DNA of 52,375 nucleotides, taken from Immundisolibacter sp049322795 (GTDB taxonomy: Bacteria; Pseudomonadota; Gammaproteobacteria; Immundisolibacterales; Immundisolibacteraceae). Under the pieces are notes generated by a model. The model had not been told where the DNA came from and did no database searches. It saw only the letters and a program-made list of their open reading frames with translations. The position numbers and the translations under genes are program-made. This document shows, piece by piece, positions 15,786-23,975 of the stretch. How positions within the stretch are numbered: position 1 is the stretch's first letter; every line of letters begins with the position of its first letter. Where the stretch lies: the NCBI GenBank assembly GCA_049322795.1, contig JBMOQH010000020.1:1-52375 (forward strand), given 5' to 3'.

Positions 15786-16428
15786 TACCCAGACGTTCCT
15801 CGTGCAGGCCGCTGGCGGTTCGCGTGAAGCGACGCAGCGCCTGTTCGCGGGCGCCGACCGGCGCGATCAGCCGTCCACCTTCGGCCAGTTGCTCGAACAG
15901 CTTTGGCGACAGCGTGGCCGCGGCAGCGGTCATGAGAATGCCGTCGTAGGGCCCCTTGTCGGGCAGACCCTGGCCGCCGTCGCCCACCACCAGGGCCACG
16001 TTGCGCACGCCGATTTCGCGCAGGATGCGCCGGGTGCGCGCCGCCAGGGCGGCGATGCGCTCGATGCTGACGACCTCCGGCACCAGCGCCGCCAGTACGG
16101 CGGTCTGGTAACCGGACCCGGTGCCGATCTCCAGCACCCGGCGCAGCGGTGGACCCTGCAACAGGGCGGTGGTCATCTGCGCCACGGTGAGCGGCTGTGA
16201 GATGGTCTGGCCGTGGCCGATGGGCAGGGACACGTTGTCGTAAGCACGGCTGGCGAGTGCCTCCTCGACGAACAGATGCCGCGGCACCTGGCGCATGACG
16301 TCCAGCACCCGCGGGTCGAGCGGCGACAGCTGCTCCAGCGTCTCGATCAGACGATCGCGCGTGCGCTGCGAGGTCATGCCGATACCTGCGGCATGCCGGT
16401 CGGTACCCGCACGAAACGAGTGGCTCAT
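15748..16428 (-). CDS. pcm: Protein-L-isoaspartate O-methyltransferase
   Basis: A 226-residue repair enzyme that methylates isoaspartyl residues in damaged proteins using SAM. Clear family segments are ALPIG-type SLPIGHGQTISQP (about 67-79), the SAM motif VLEIGTGSGYQTAVLAAL and DGILMTAAA. ATG at 16428 is given; the internal ATG of MTSQRTRDRL at 16377 matches the start of shorter homologues and is equally possible. It overlaps nlpD at the 3' end, consistent with cotranscription. surE, its common upstream neighbour, is absent; instead a tRNA gene with its own terminator precedes it. Confidence 0.93.
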   Translation of the reverse strand: MSHSFRAGTDRHAAGIGMTSQRTRDRLIETLEQLSPLDPRVLDVMRQVPRHLFVEEALASRAYDNVSLPIGHGQTISQPLTVAQMTTALLQGPPLRRVLEIGTGSGYQTAVLAALVPEVVSIERIAALAARTRRILREIGVRNVALVVGDGGQGLPDKGPYDGILMTAAAATLSPKLFEQLAEGGRLIAPVGAREQALRRFTRTASGLHEERLGNAHFVPLRRGRG

Positions 16429-16456
16429 CGCTCAGACAACCGTCGGTGTCGACAGC

Positions 16457-16491
16457 AAAACGGGGCAAGCTCCGGGCGGAGATTGCCCCGT
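16457..16491 (-). terminator. Intrinsic terminator after tRNA-Pro
   Basis: Read leftward, ACGGGGCAA ... TTGCCCCGT forms a nine-base-pair stem whose inner part (CTCCG / CGGAG) extends it, followed by TTTTG. It lies just beyond the tRNA 3' end and before pcm. Confidence 0.85.
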
Positions 16492-16498
16492 ATGGAAT

Positions 16499-16575
16499 TG
16501 GTCGGGACGAGAGGATTTGAACCTCCGACCACTTGACCCCCAGTCAAGTGCGCTACCAGGCTGCGCCACGCCCCG
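16499..16575 (-). tRNA. tRNA-Pro (anticodon GGG)
   Basis: Read leftward, 77 bases fold as a complete cloverleaf. The acceptor arm is CGGGGCG / CGTCCCG, the D arm GCGC / GCGC, the anticodon stem CTTGA / TCAAG with loop CTGGGGG (anticodon GGG), the T arm GGAGG-TTCAAAT-CCTCT, and a CCA is encoded at the 3' end. It decodes CCC and CCU proline codons. It follows the ihfA-merR genes, as in many pseudomonad-like genomes, and is closed by a terminator. Confidence 0.96.
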
Positions 16576-16603
16576 AGAAAGTCGTTTGATGCGGTATTGC
16601 GCA

Positions 16604-16960
16604 TCAGGTTTTAAGAATCGCCAGAACCTCTTCGAGTTCCTGCCGCGTCTGGCGCACCAACTGCGCCGTGCGGTCCGTGTCCTGGCGGCTGGCTTCACCA
16701 CCCAGGCGCAGGCGCGCGCCACTGATGGTGAACCCCTGTTCGTACAGCAGGCTGCGAATCTGCCGGATCAGGATCACGTCCTGACGCTGGTAGTAACGCC
16801 GGTTGCCGGTGCGCTTCGCCGGCGTCAGCTCCGGGAATTCCTGCTCCCAGTAACGCAGTACGTGCGGGCGCACCGCACACAGCTCGCTGACCTCGCCGAT
16901 ACTGAAATAGCGCTTGCCCGGTATCGGCGGCAGCTGGTCATTCTGCGACGGTTCCAGCAT
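16604..16960 (-). CDS. MerR-family regulator next to ihfA
   Basis: A 118-residue MerR-type DNA-binding protein. The winged helix-turn-helix is YFSIGEVSELCAVRPHVLRYWEQEFPEL in pieces (about 18-45), followed by NRRYYQRQDVILIRQIRSLL (about 53-72) and a short coiled-coil tail. It has no effector-binding domain or metal-binding cysteines, and belongs to the small MerR group always found after ihfA (pheT-ihfA-merR). The target is unknown. It overlaps the end of ihfA by 23 bp on the same strand. Confidence 0.9.
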   Translation of the reverse strand: MLEPSQNDQLPPIPGKRYFSIGEVSELCAVRPHVLRYWEQEFPELTPAKRTGNRRYYQRQDVILIRQIRSLLYEQGFTISGARLRLGGEASRQDTDRTAQLVRQTRQELEEVLAILKT

Positions 16961-17246
16961 AGGTATCGACGCGTCGCTTGAGCTGCTGACCGGGTTTGAA
17001 CGTTACCACACGGCGCGCGGTGATAGGAATTTCCTGCCCCGTCTTGGGGTTGCGGCCGGGGCGCTGGCTCTTCTGGCGCAGGTTGAAATTGCCGAAGCCG
17101 GACAGCTTCACGCCCTCGCCGCGGCCGAGTGCCGCGCGCATGTGATCGAAAAACGATTCGACGATCTGCCGTGCCTCGCGCTTGTTCACGCCAAGCTCGC
17201 CGCACAGCATCTCGGCCATCTCGGCCTTGGTCAGGGTGTGGCTCAT
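16938..17246 (-). CDS. ihfA: Integration host factor subunit alpha
   Basis: A 102-residue HU/IHF-family DNA-bending protein. It starts MSHTLTKAEMAEML and carries the family signature GVKLSGFGNFNLRQKSQRPG (about 45-64) followed by the beta-arm segment GRNPKTGQEIPI and RVVTFKPGQQLK. The position immediately after pheT identifies the alpha subunit. With IhfB it bends DNA at specific sites and, relevant here, commonly assists sigma-54 promoters by looping the activator to polymerase. Confidence 0.96.
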   Translation of the reverse strand: MSHTLTKAEMAEMLCGELGVNKREARQIVESFFDHMRAALGRGEGVKLSGFGNFNLRQKSQRPGRNPKTGQEIPITARRVVTFKPGQQLKRRVDTYAGTVAE

Positions 17247-17251
17247 GTCTG

Positions 17252-19639
17252 TCAGTCCCGCAAGTGCGCCTGATGGGCCTCGGCGAGCGCGTGCAGCACG
17301 CGCCCGATCAGCGGCTCGACATCGGCATCCGTCAGGGTGCGTTCGGTGGCGGCAAGGGTAATCCCAAGCGCGACGCTCTTGAAGCCCGTCGGCACACCCT
17401 GTCCTTGGTATACGTCAAAAACAAGCAATTCCTGAACCGGCGCCTGCGCGCACGCGGCGCGGGCGACGGCCAAGATGTCCGCCACCGGCACGCCCTCCGG
17501 CAGCACCACCGCGATGTCGCGCCGCACGGAGGGGAAGCGCGACACCTCGGCGTGGACCGGTACACGCCCCGCGGTGAGCGCCACCAGATCGATCTCGAAC
17601 AGCAACGGCGAGTCGTCGAGACCCAGTTCCGCCTCGAGCGCCGGATGCAGACGCCCGAACCATCCCGCGCCCTGCCCCGCCCGCAGCAGGCGCGCGCTCT
17701 GGCCGGGATGCAGCGCCGGGTGCTCGGCCGGCTCGACGCTGAACTGATTGGCGCACCCGGTGGTGGCCAACAGCGCCTCGACGTCGGCCTTGAGGTCGAA
17801 AAAGTCCACCGGCGCGGCCGGCTGCGCCCACTGCTCCGGCTTGCGTGGGCCGGCGATGAGGCCGGCGACGCCGCCGGTCTGGTCGAGCCCACTCGCGCCC
17901 TGCACAAAGCGCAGGCCGATTTCGAACAGCCGCACCCGCACGGCCTGGCGATGGGCATTGTGTGCATAGGCCTGCAGCAAGCCCGGCCACAGGCTGGTGC
18001 GCATCACGGCCATTTCCGCCGACAGCGGATTGGCCAGCGCCAGCGGCGGGCGCTGCGGGTCGACCAGCGCCTGCAAACCCGGTTCGACGAAGCTGTAGGT
18101 GATGGCCTCCTGGTAGCCGCGATCGACCAGCGCGAGCGCCAGACGTTGTCGGGACACCCGATCATCACCGGCATTCGGAAAGTTGCCGTGCGGCGCTGGG
18201 CGGATGGCCGGCAGCGTCTCGTAGCCCCGCACGCGCGCGAGTTCCTCGATCAGGTCTTCTTCGATGGCCAGATCGAAACGCCGGCTGGGCGGGCTGACCT
18301 GCCACACGCCGACGCCTTGCGACACCAAGGTGCAACCGAGACGGCGCAGGATGGTCTCGATTTCAGCGTCGGCGAGCGTGCAGCCCAGCACCTTCGCCAC
18401 GCGCTGCGCGCGCAGGCGGATTGCCGGCGCGGCAGGCAGCTCGGCTTCGGCGCAGGCCTCGACCACCGGCCCCGGCTCGCCGCCGCACAACTCGATCAGC
18501 AACTGCGTGGCGCGCTCGATGGCAAGCCGCTGTCCGTGCGGATCGACACCGCGCTCGAAGCGCTGCGAGGCGTCCGTCTGCAGGCCGAGCCGCCGCGCCC
18601 GGCCCGCGATGGCCCGCGGGGCGAAGAACGCGCTCTCGAGCAGCACGCTGCGCGTGTCGCCGCCAACTGCCGAATCGGCGCCGCCCATGATGCCGGCCGC
18701 CGCGAGTGGGCGCGAGTCGTCGCAGATCAGCAGCAGATCGGCATCGGTATCGACGTCCTGGCCATTCAGCAGACGCAGCTTCTCGCCGGCTCGCGCCTGC
18801 CGGACCACGATCCTGCCGTCGACGCGGTCCAGATCGAAGGCGTGCAGCGGCTGTCCGAGTTCGAGCAACACGTAATTGGTGATGTCCACCACCGCCCCCA
18901 GGCTGCGCAGGCCGGCGCGGCGCAGGCGCTCCTGCAGCCACAGCGGGCTCGGCGCCTGCGGGTTCACGTTGTCGATCACGCGGCACAGGTAACGCGGGCA
19001 AGCGGCCGGGGCGTCCAGCCGCACCGCGAGCTCGCGGCCGCTCGTCGCCGGCACGGCAGGCACATCCGGCGGGGTGAGCGGTGTGTCGGTCAGGGCTGCC
19101 AGCTCGCGCGCCAGGCCGGACAGGCCAAGGCAGTCGCCCCGGTTGGGCGTGAGCTCGACCTCGATGACCTGATCGTCGAGCCGCAGGTAGTCGCGCAGGG
19201 ACGTGCCGAGCGGCGCGTCGTGCGGCAACTCCAGCAGCCCCGCCTGGCCTTCGCCGAGTCCCAGTTCCTGGGACGAGCACAGCATGCCGTCGGACGGCTG
19301 GCCGCGAATCTTGCTCTTCTTGATGTGCAGCCCACCGGGCAATTTGGCGCCGACGCGCGCCAGCGGCACGCGCAGGTCCGGCCGCGCGTTGGGCGCGCCG
19401 CAGACGATGCCGAGCAAGGGTTCGCCGGGCACCGCCTCCACCTCGCACAGGCGCAGGCGGTCCGCGTCCGGATGCGAACGGGTGCTAACGATGCGCGCCA
19501 CGACCACATCATCGAATGCGCCGGCCACCGGCTCGATGGCGCCGACCTCGATGCCGGCCATGGTCAGACGCTCGGCAATGCCGGCGGTGTCGAGCGGCGG
19601 GTTGCACCACTCGCGCAGCCAGGATTCGCTGACTCGCAT
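17252..19639 (-). CDS. pheT: Phenylalanyl-tRNA synthetase beta subunit
   Basis: A 795-residue subunit of the alpha2-beta2 enzyme that charges tRNA-Phe. In order are an N-terminal tRNA-binding (EMAP-like) domain starting MRVSESWLREW, the B3/B4 editing region, the B5 domain, the catalytic-like core, and the C-terminal FDX-ACB anticodon-binding domain (about 700-795, with FPSVRRDIAVVLP). Length is normal for the family. It starts 11 bp after pheS and leads directly into ihfA five bases after its stop. Confidence 0.97.
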   Translation of the reverse strand: MRVSESWLREWCNPPLDTAGIAERLTMAGIEVGAIEPVAGAFDDVVVARIVSTRSHPDADRLRLCEVEAVPGEPLLGIVCGAPNARPDLRVPLARVGAKLPGGLHIKKSKIRGQPSDGMLCSSQELGLGEGQAGLLELPHDAPLGTSLRDYLRLDDQVIEVELTPNRGDCLGLSGLARELAALTDTPLTPPDVPAVPATSGRELAVRLDAPAACPRYLCRVIDNVNPQAPSPLWLQERLRRAGLRSLGAVVDITNYVLLELGQPLHAFDLDRVDGRIVVRQARAGEKLRLLNGQDVDTDADLLLICDDSRPLAAAGIMGGADSAVGGDTRSVLLESAFFAPRAIAGRARRLGLQTDASQRFERGVDPHGQRLAIERATQLLIELCGGEPGPVVEACAEAELPAAPAIRLRAQRVAKVLGCTLADAEIETILRRLGCTLVSQGVGVWQVSPPSRRFDLAIEEDLIEELARVRGYETLPAIRPAPHGNFPNAGDDRVSRQRLALALVDRGYQEAITYSFVEPGLQALVDPQRPPLALANPLSAEMAVMRTSLWPGLLQAYAHNAHRQAVRVRLFEIGLRFVQGASGLDQTGGVAGLIAGPRKPEQWAQPAAPVDFFDLKADVEALLATTGCANQFSVEPAEHPALHPGQSARLLRAGQGAGWFGRLHPALEAELGLDDSPLLFEIDLVALTAGRVPVHAEVSRFPSVRRDIAVVLPEGVPVADILAVARAACAQAPVQELLVFDVYQGQGVPTGFKSVALGITLAATERTLTDADVEPLIGRVLHALAEAHQAHLRD

Positions 19640-19650
19640 GGGACGACGGC

Positions 19651-20673
19651 CTAGTTGAACTGGCGCAGGAAGCGCAGGTCGTTTTCGAAGAACAGCCGCA
19701 GGTCACCGATGCGGTACTGCAACATGGCAAGGCGCTCCACGCCCATGCCGAACGCAAAGCCGGTGTAGCGCTCCGCGTCCACGCCGACGTTGCGCAGCAC
19801 GTTCGGGTGCACCATGCCGCAGCCGAGCACCTCCAGCCAGCCGGTGTGCTTGCACACGCGGCAGCCGGCGCCATCGCAGATGACGCAGCCGATATCCGCT
19901 TCGGCCGACGGCTCGGTGAAGGGGAAGAACGACGGCCGAAAACGGATCGGCAGATCCCCGCGCCCAAAGAACTGGCGCAGGAACTCGATCAGGATGCCCT
20001 TCAGGTGCGCGAAGCTGACGTCCTCGTCCACCATCAGCCCTTCGACCTGATGGAACATCGGCGTGTGCGTGAGGTCCGAGTCGCGCCGGTAAACGCGCCC
20101 CGGCGCGATCAGCTGCACCGGCGGCCGGCTGCGCTCGAGGGCGCGAATCTGCACCGGCGAGGTGTGCGTGCGCAGCAGCAGCCCGGACGGCAGGTAGAAC
20201 GTGTCGTGCATGTCCCGCGCCGGGTGATCGGCCGGGATGTTGAGGGCGCCGAAGTTGTGGAAGTCGTCTTCGATCTCCGGCCCTTCCTCGACGTCGAAGC
20301 CGATGCCGCGGAACAGTGCCTCGATGCGCGCCAGGGTACGGGTGACCGGGTGCAGTCCGCCCGGCTGCTCGCCGCGACCTGGCAGGGTGACGTCCACGCG
20401 CTCGGCCTGAAGACGGGCGACCAGCGCCGCTTCGCGCAGCACGTCCCGGCGCGCCTCGATGGCCGCTTCAAGCGCCTGCTTCGCGATGTTGACCGCCTTG
20501 CCGAACTCCCGTCGCTGCTCGGGCGGCAGTTGCGGCAGACCGCGCAGCAACTCTGTCACTGCGCCTTTTTGGCCCAGATAGGCCACGCGCAGCTGCTCCA
20601 GCGCGGCCTCGTCGTGGCAGGCCGCGATGGCGCGCTGCGCGTCTTCGGCAAGCTGCTGCGGGTCTTGGGTCAT
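19651..20673 (-). CDS. pheS: Phenylalanyl-tRNA synthetase alpha subunit
   Basis: A 340-residue class II synthetase subunit holding the active site. It has an N-terminal coiled-coil (about 1-90) and class II motifs, visible as RDMHDTFYLP, LLRTHTSPVQIRAL, RVYRRDSDLTHTPMFHQVEG (motif 2) and GFAFGMGVERLAML (motif 3). Between this gene and rplT lies an intrinsic terminator that may attenuate expression. It forms an operon with pheT and ihfA. Confidence 0.97.
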   Translation of the reverse strand: MTQDPQQLAEDAQRAIAACHDEAALEQLRVAYLGQKGAVTELLRGLPQLPPEQRREFGKAVNIAKQALEAAIEARRDVLREAALVARLQAERVDVTLPGRGEQPGGLHPVTRTLARIEALFRGIGFDVEEGPEIEDDFHNFGALNIPADHPARDMHDTFYLPSGLLLRTHTSPVQIRALERSRPPVQLIAPGRVYRRDSDLTHTPMFHQVEGLMVDEDVSFAHLKGILIEFLRQFFGRGDLPIRFRPSFFPFTEPSAEADIGCVICDGAGCRVCKHTGWLEVLGCGMVHPNVLRNVGVDAERYTGFAFGMGVERLAMLQYRIGDLRLFFENDLRFLRQFN

Positions 20674-20687
20674 GATCCTGTCGACAC

Positions 20688-20714
20688 AAAAAAGGGCAGA
20701 CCAGGCTGCCCTTT
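20688..20714 (-). terminator. Terminator or attenuator between rplT and pheS
   Basis: Read leftward, AAAGGGCAG - CCTGGT - CTGCCCTTT forms a nine-base-pair stem followed by TTT. It would end the thrS-infC-rpmI-rplT transcript or act as an attenuator of pheST, as in enterobacteria. No Phe-rich leader peptide is visible in the 69-bp gap, so a leader-peptide mechanism is not supported. Confidence 0.82.
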
Positions 20715-20742
20715 CAGGAAGCGCGCGGCGCGCGTGACGAGC

Positions 20743-21102
20743 TCAGCTCGCCAGCGCGGCCCGCGCCTGTTCGGCCAGCGCGCCGAAGGCGGCGGCGTCG
20801 TGGATGGCCAGATCGGCCAGCATCTTGCGGTCCACCTCGATACCGGCCTTGTGCAGGCCGTTCATGAACACGCTGTACGACAGGCCGCACTCACGCGCGC
20901 CGGCGTTGATGCGCACGATCCACAGCGCGCGGAACTGGCGCTTGCGCTGACGGCGATCGCGGTAGGCGTACTGACCGGCCTTGATGACGGCCTGGTTGGC
21001 GACCCGGAACACCCGGCTTCGGGCACCGTAGTAACCCTTGGCCTGACTCAGGACTTTCTTGTGGCGGGCGTGGGCGATGACGCCGCGTTTGACTCTTGGC
21101 AT
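20743..21102 (-). CDS. rplT: Ribosomal protein bL20
   Basis: A 119-residue 50S subunit protein starting MPRVKRGVIAHARHKKVL and continuing KGYYGARSRVFRVANQAV, both strongly conserved in bL20. It is needed for early large-subunit assembly and, in many gammaproteobacteria, represses its own operon by binding the infC-rpmI leader. It follows rpmI with a short gap and is closed by a terminator. Confidence 0.97.
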   Translation of the reverse strand: MPRVKRGVIAHARHKKVLSQAKGYYGARSRVFRVANQAVIKAGQYAYRDRRQRKRQFRALWIVRINAGARECGLSYSVFMNGLHKAGIEVDRKMLADLAIHDAAAFGALAEQARAALAS

Positions 21103-21133
21103 GGCTTAGAACTCGGACGAAACGGCGGAAACG

Positions 21134-21331
21134 TCAGGCGTGCGGCAGCATCTGCCGAACGGCCGGCGTGTCGGACGCACACACCAGCGTGGTGCCATTC
21201 AGGCCCCGCTTACGCTTGGAACTCTTCTTGGTGAGGATGTGGCGCAGGTGCGAGTGGCTGCACTTGAACGCCCCCGAGCCGGTTTTCTTGAACCGCTTGG
21301 CGGCACCGCGGTTGGTCTTCAGCTTCGGCAC
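21134..21331 (-). CDS. rpmI: Ribosomal protein bL35
   Basis: A 65-residue 50S subunit protein starting MPKLKTNRGAAKRFKKTGSG, the canonical bL35 N-terminus, and very basic. It lies between infC and rplT in the standard order, and is normally translationally coupled to rplT and regulated by bL20. Confidence 0.97.
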   Translation of the reverse strand: MPKLKTNRGAAKRFKKTGSGAFKCSHSHLRHILTKKSSKRKRGLNGTTLVCASDTPAVRQMLPHA

Positions 21332-21390
21332 GGTCGGATACTCCTGAAATACTGTTGGGGCAACGCCATCGCGCCCCGAAACGGCCAGCG

Positions 21391-21906
21391 CTATTTGCGC
21401 GGGCTCATCACCATCACCATCTGGCGGCCTTCCAGCCGCGGGTACTGCTCGACCACCGCCACGCCCTTGAGGTCATCCTCGAGGCGCTGCAGCAGTTCGC
21501 GGCCGAGTTCCTGGTGCGCCATTTCGCGACCGCGAAAGCGCAGCGTGATCTTGGCCTTGTCGCCTTCCTCGAAGAACCGCAGCAGGTTGCGCAGCTTGAC
21601 CTGGTAGTCGCCGTCGTCGGTCTGGGGCCGGAACTTGACCTCCTTGACCTGGGTCTGCTTCTGGTTGCGCTTGGCGACCTGCTGCTTCTTGCTCTCCGTG
21701 TACAGGAACTTGCCGAAGTCCATGACGCGGCACACCGGCGGGTCGGCGGTGGGTGAAATCTCCACCAGATCGAGACCCGCCTGGTCGGCAGCGTCCAGGG
21801 CCTGCATGCGGCTCACCACGCCCACCTGCTCGCCCTCGGGACCAATCAGGCGTATCGACGAGGCGGTGATTTCCCCGTTGACGCGCAGTTTTTTCTCTTT
21901 CGCGAT
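21391..21906 (-). CDS. infC: Translation initiation factor IF-3, ATC start
   Basis: A 171-residue IF-3. The obvious ATG at 21825 would remove the conserved N-terminal part (RVNGEITASSIRLIGPEGEQ), so the start must lie upstream. The reading frame opens with ATC at 21904-21906, preceded by GGAG nine bases before and four bases after the thrS stop. A non-standard ATT/ATC/ATA start is a known hallmark of infC and lets IF-3 repress its own translation by rejecting that codon. The N-domain (1-75), linker and C-domain (LRNLLRFFEEGDKAKITLRF) are all present. Confidence 0.94.
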   Translation of the reverse strand: MAKEKKLRVNGEITASSIRLIGPEGEQVGVVSRMQALDAADQAGLDLVEISPTADPPVCRVMDFGKFLYTESKKQQVAKRNQKQTQVKEVKFRPQTDDGDYQVKLRNLLRFFEEGDKAKITLRFRGREMAHQELGRELLQRLEDDLKGVAVVEQYPRLEGRQMVMVMSPRK

Positions 21907-21909
21907 GTC

Positions 21910-23835
21910 TCAGCACTCCGTAACACGATGGCCGTGGTTCGCCACTTCGGCGGCAAAGGCTTCGACCACCTCTGCCAGCGGCCGGCTGCCCTTGTCTTCG
22001 CCGGTGCGCGTGCGCACGGCCACAGACAAATCAGCGCGCTCCCTCTCGCCGACAACCAGCAAGTAAGGAACGCGCTGAAGGGTATGCTCGCGGATTTTAT
22101 AGCCGATCTTCTCGTTCCTCAAGTCGGCCTGCACACGCAGCCCGTGCTGGCGCAGCGCATCGGCCACCTGCTTGGCGTATTCGGCGTGCGCGTCGGTGAT
22201 GTTCAGCACCACCGCCTGCACCGGCGCCAGCCACAGCGGCAGCGATCCCGAGTAGTGCTCGATCAATATTCCGATGAAGCGCTCCAGCGAACCCACGATG
22301 GCGCGGTGCAGCATCACCGGGTGCTGGCGCTGGCTGTGCTCGTCGACGTACTCGGCACCCAGGCGCTCGGGCATCATGAAGTCCACCTGCATGGTGCCAA
22401 GCTGCCAGGCGCGGCCGATGGCGTCCTTGAGGTGGTATTCGATCTTCGGGCCGTAGAAGGCGCCCTCGCCGGGCAGCTCTTCCCAGGCCACGCCGCAGGC
22501 GGATAGCGCCGCGCGCAGGGCCGCCTCGGCCTTGTCCCAGACGGCGTCGTCGCCGAGCCGCTTGTCCGGGCGCAGCGCGATCTTGACCGCGATGTCGGTG
22601 AAACCGAAATCGGCGTACACGTCCAGCGCCTGACGGTGAAACGCCGTCACCTCGGCCTCGATCTGCTCCGGCGTGCAGAAGATATGGCCGTCGTCCTGGG
22701 TGAAGGCGCGCACGCGCATGATGCCGTGCAGCGCCCCGGACGGCTCGTTGCGGTGGCAGCCACCGAACTCGCCGTAGCGGATCGGCAGCTCGCGGTAGCT
22801 GTGCAGGCCGGACCTGAAGATCTGCACGTGTCCCGGGCAGTTCATCGGTTTCAGCGCGTAGTCGCGCTTTTCCGATTCCGTGAAGAACATGTTCTCCTGG
22901 TAGTTGTCCCAGTGGCCCGAGGCCTTCCACAGGGACACGTCCAGAATCTGCGGGCAGCGCACCTCCTGGTAGCCGGAGCGCCGGTACACGCCCCGCATGT
23001 ACTGCTCGACGGTCTGCCACAGCGCCCAGCCCTTGGGGTGCCAGAACACCATACCGGGCGCCTCGTCCTGCTGGTGGAACAGCTGCTGCTGGCGGCCGAT
23101 GCGGCGGTGGTCGCGCTTTTCGGCCTCCTCCAACTGGTGCAGGTAGGCGTCGAGGTCTTCCTTCTTCGCCCAGGCGGTGCCGTAGATGCGCTGCAGCATC
23201 TCGTTGCGCGAATCGCCGCGCCAGTAGGCGCCCGCCACGCGCATCAGCTTGAACACCTTGAGCTTGCCGGTGGACGGCACGTGCGGCCCCCGGCACAGGT
23301 CGATGAAATCGCCCTCGCGGTACAGCGACACGTCCTCGCCGGGCGGGATGGCGGCGATCAGCTCGGCCTTGTATTTCTCGCCCTGGCTTTCGAAAAACCT
23401 CACCGCCTCGTCGCGCGGCCACACCTCGCGGCTGACCGGGATGTCGCGCCTGGCGAGTTCGCCCATGCGTTTTTCGATGGCGGCCAGGTCGTCCGGGGTG
23501 AACGGCCGGCTGTAGGCAAAGTCGTAATAGAAACCGTTGTCGATGACCGGCCCGATGGTCACCTGCGCCTCGGGGAACAGCTCCTTCACCGCATAGGCCA
23601 GCAGGTGCGCGGTCGAGTGGCGGATGACCTCGACGCCGTCCGCGTCCCGCTCGGTGACGATGGCCAGTTCCGCGTCGTGGTCGATCCGGTGGGAGGTGTC
23701 GACCAGCTTGCCGTCCACCTTGCCGGCCAGCGCCGCGCGCGCGAGCCCGGCGCCGATGTCGCCCGCCACCGTCGCCACGCTGACCGGTTGCGGGTAGCTG
23801 CGGACGGAGCCATCGGGCAGGCGAATGTCGGGCAC
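21910..23835 (-). CDS. thrS: Threonyl-tRNA synthetase
   Basis: A 641-residue class II synthetase, the usual length. It has an N-terminal TGS domain (PDIRLPDGSVRSYPQPVS), the editing/SAD domain (HSTAHLLAYAVKELFPEAQ), the catalytic core with KPMNCPGHVQIF and FGGCHRNEPSGALHGIMRVR (motif 2), and the C-terminal anticodon-binding domain. The start is GTG at 23835 with GGAGG upstream; an in-frame ATG at 23937 would add about 34 residues that look non-coding. It heads the thrS-infC-rpmI-rplT unit. The 140-bp leader is rich in inverted GC repeats, so operator-type autoregulation is possible but not demonstrable. Confidence 0.96.
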   Translation of the reverse strand: MPDIRLPDGSVRSYPQPVSVATVAGDIGAGLARAALAGKVDGKLVDTSHRIDHDAELAIVTERDADGVEVIRHSTAHLLAYAVKELFPEAQVTIGPVIDNGFYYDFAYSRPFTPDDLAAIEKRMGELARRDIPVSREVWPRDEAVRFFESQGEKYKAELIAAIPPGEDVSLYREGDFIDLCRGPHVPSTGKLKVFKLMRVAGAYWRGDSRNEMLQRIYGTAWAKKEDLDAYLHQLEEAEKRDHRRIGRQQQLFHQQDEAPGMVFWHPKGWALWQTVEQYMRGVYRRSGYQEVRCPQILDVSLWKASGHWDNYQENMFFTESEKRDYALKPMNCPGHVQIFRSGLHSYRELPIRYGEFGGCHRNEPSGALHGIMRVRAFTQDDGHIFCTPEQIEAEVTAFHRQALDVYADFGFTDIAVKIALRPDKRLGDDAVWDKAEAALRAALSACGVAWEELPGEGAFYGPKIEYHLKDAIGRAWQLGTMQVDFMMPERLGAEYVDEHSQRQHPVMLHRAIVGSLERFIGILIEHYSGSLPLWLAPVQAVVLNITDAHAEYAKQVADALRQHGLRVQADLRNEKIGYKIREHTLQRVPYLLVVGERERADLSVAVRTRTGEDKGSRPLAEVVEAFAAEVANHGHRVTEC

Positions 23836-23975
23836 GGGTGCCTCCGGATCGGAAAACGAATGCCCCGCGGCGGGAGCACGATGAACAGGCCGCGCGGCGG
23901 GCTGGCGCCGCGGGGCGCGCAGATTACCATGCAGCAAAGGCCGCTCCCCGGCTGCAACCCACGACGGAACCCGCC

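Noticed and set aside
17129..19654. An 841-codon plus-strand frame opposite pheT
   Set aside because: Antisense of pheT; composition is Arg/Gln/His/Ala repeats without any motif.
23836..23975. GC-rich inverted repeats in the thrS leader as a T-box or threonyl operator
   Set aside because: No T-box sequence is visible, and the repeats are short GC runs expected in this composition; no specific anticodon-like arm could be shown.
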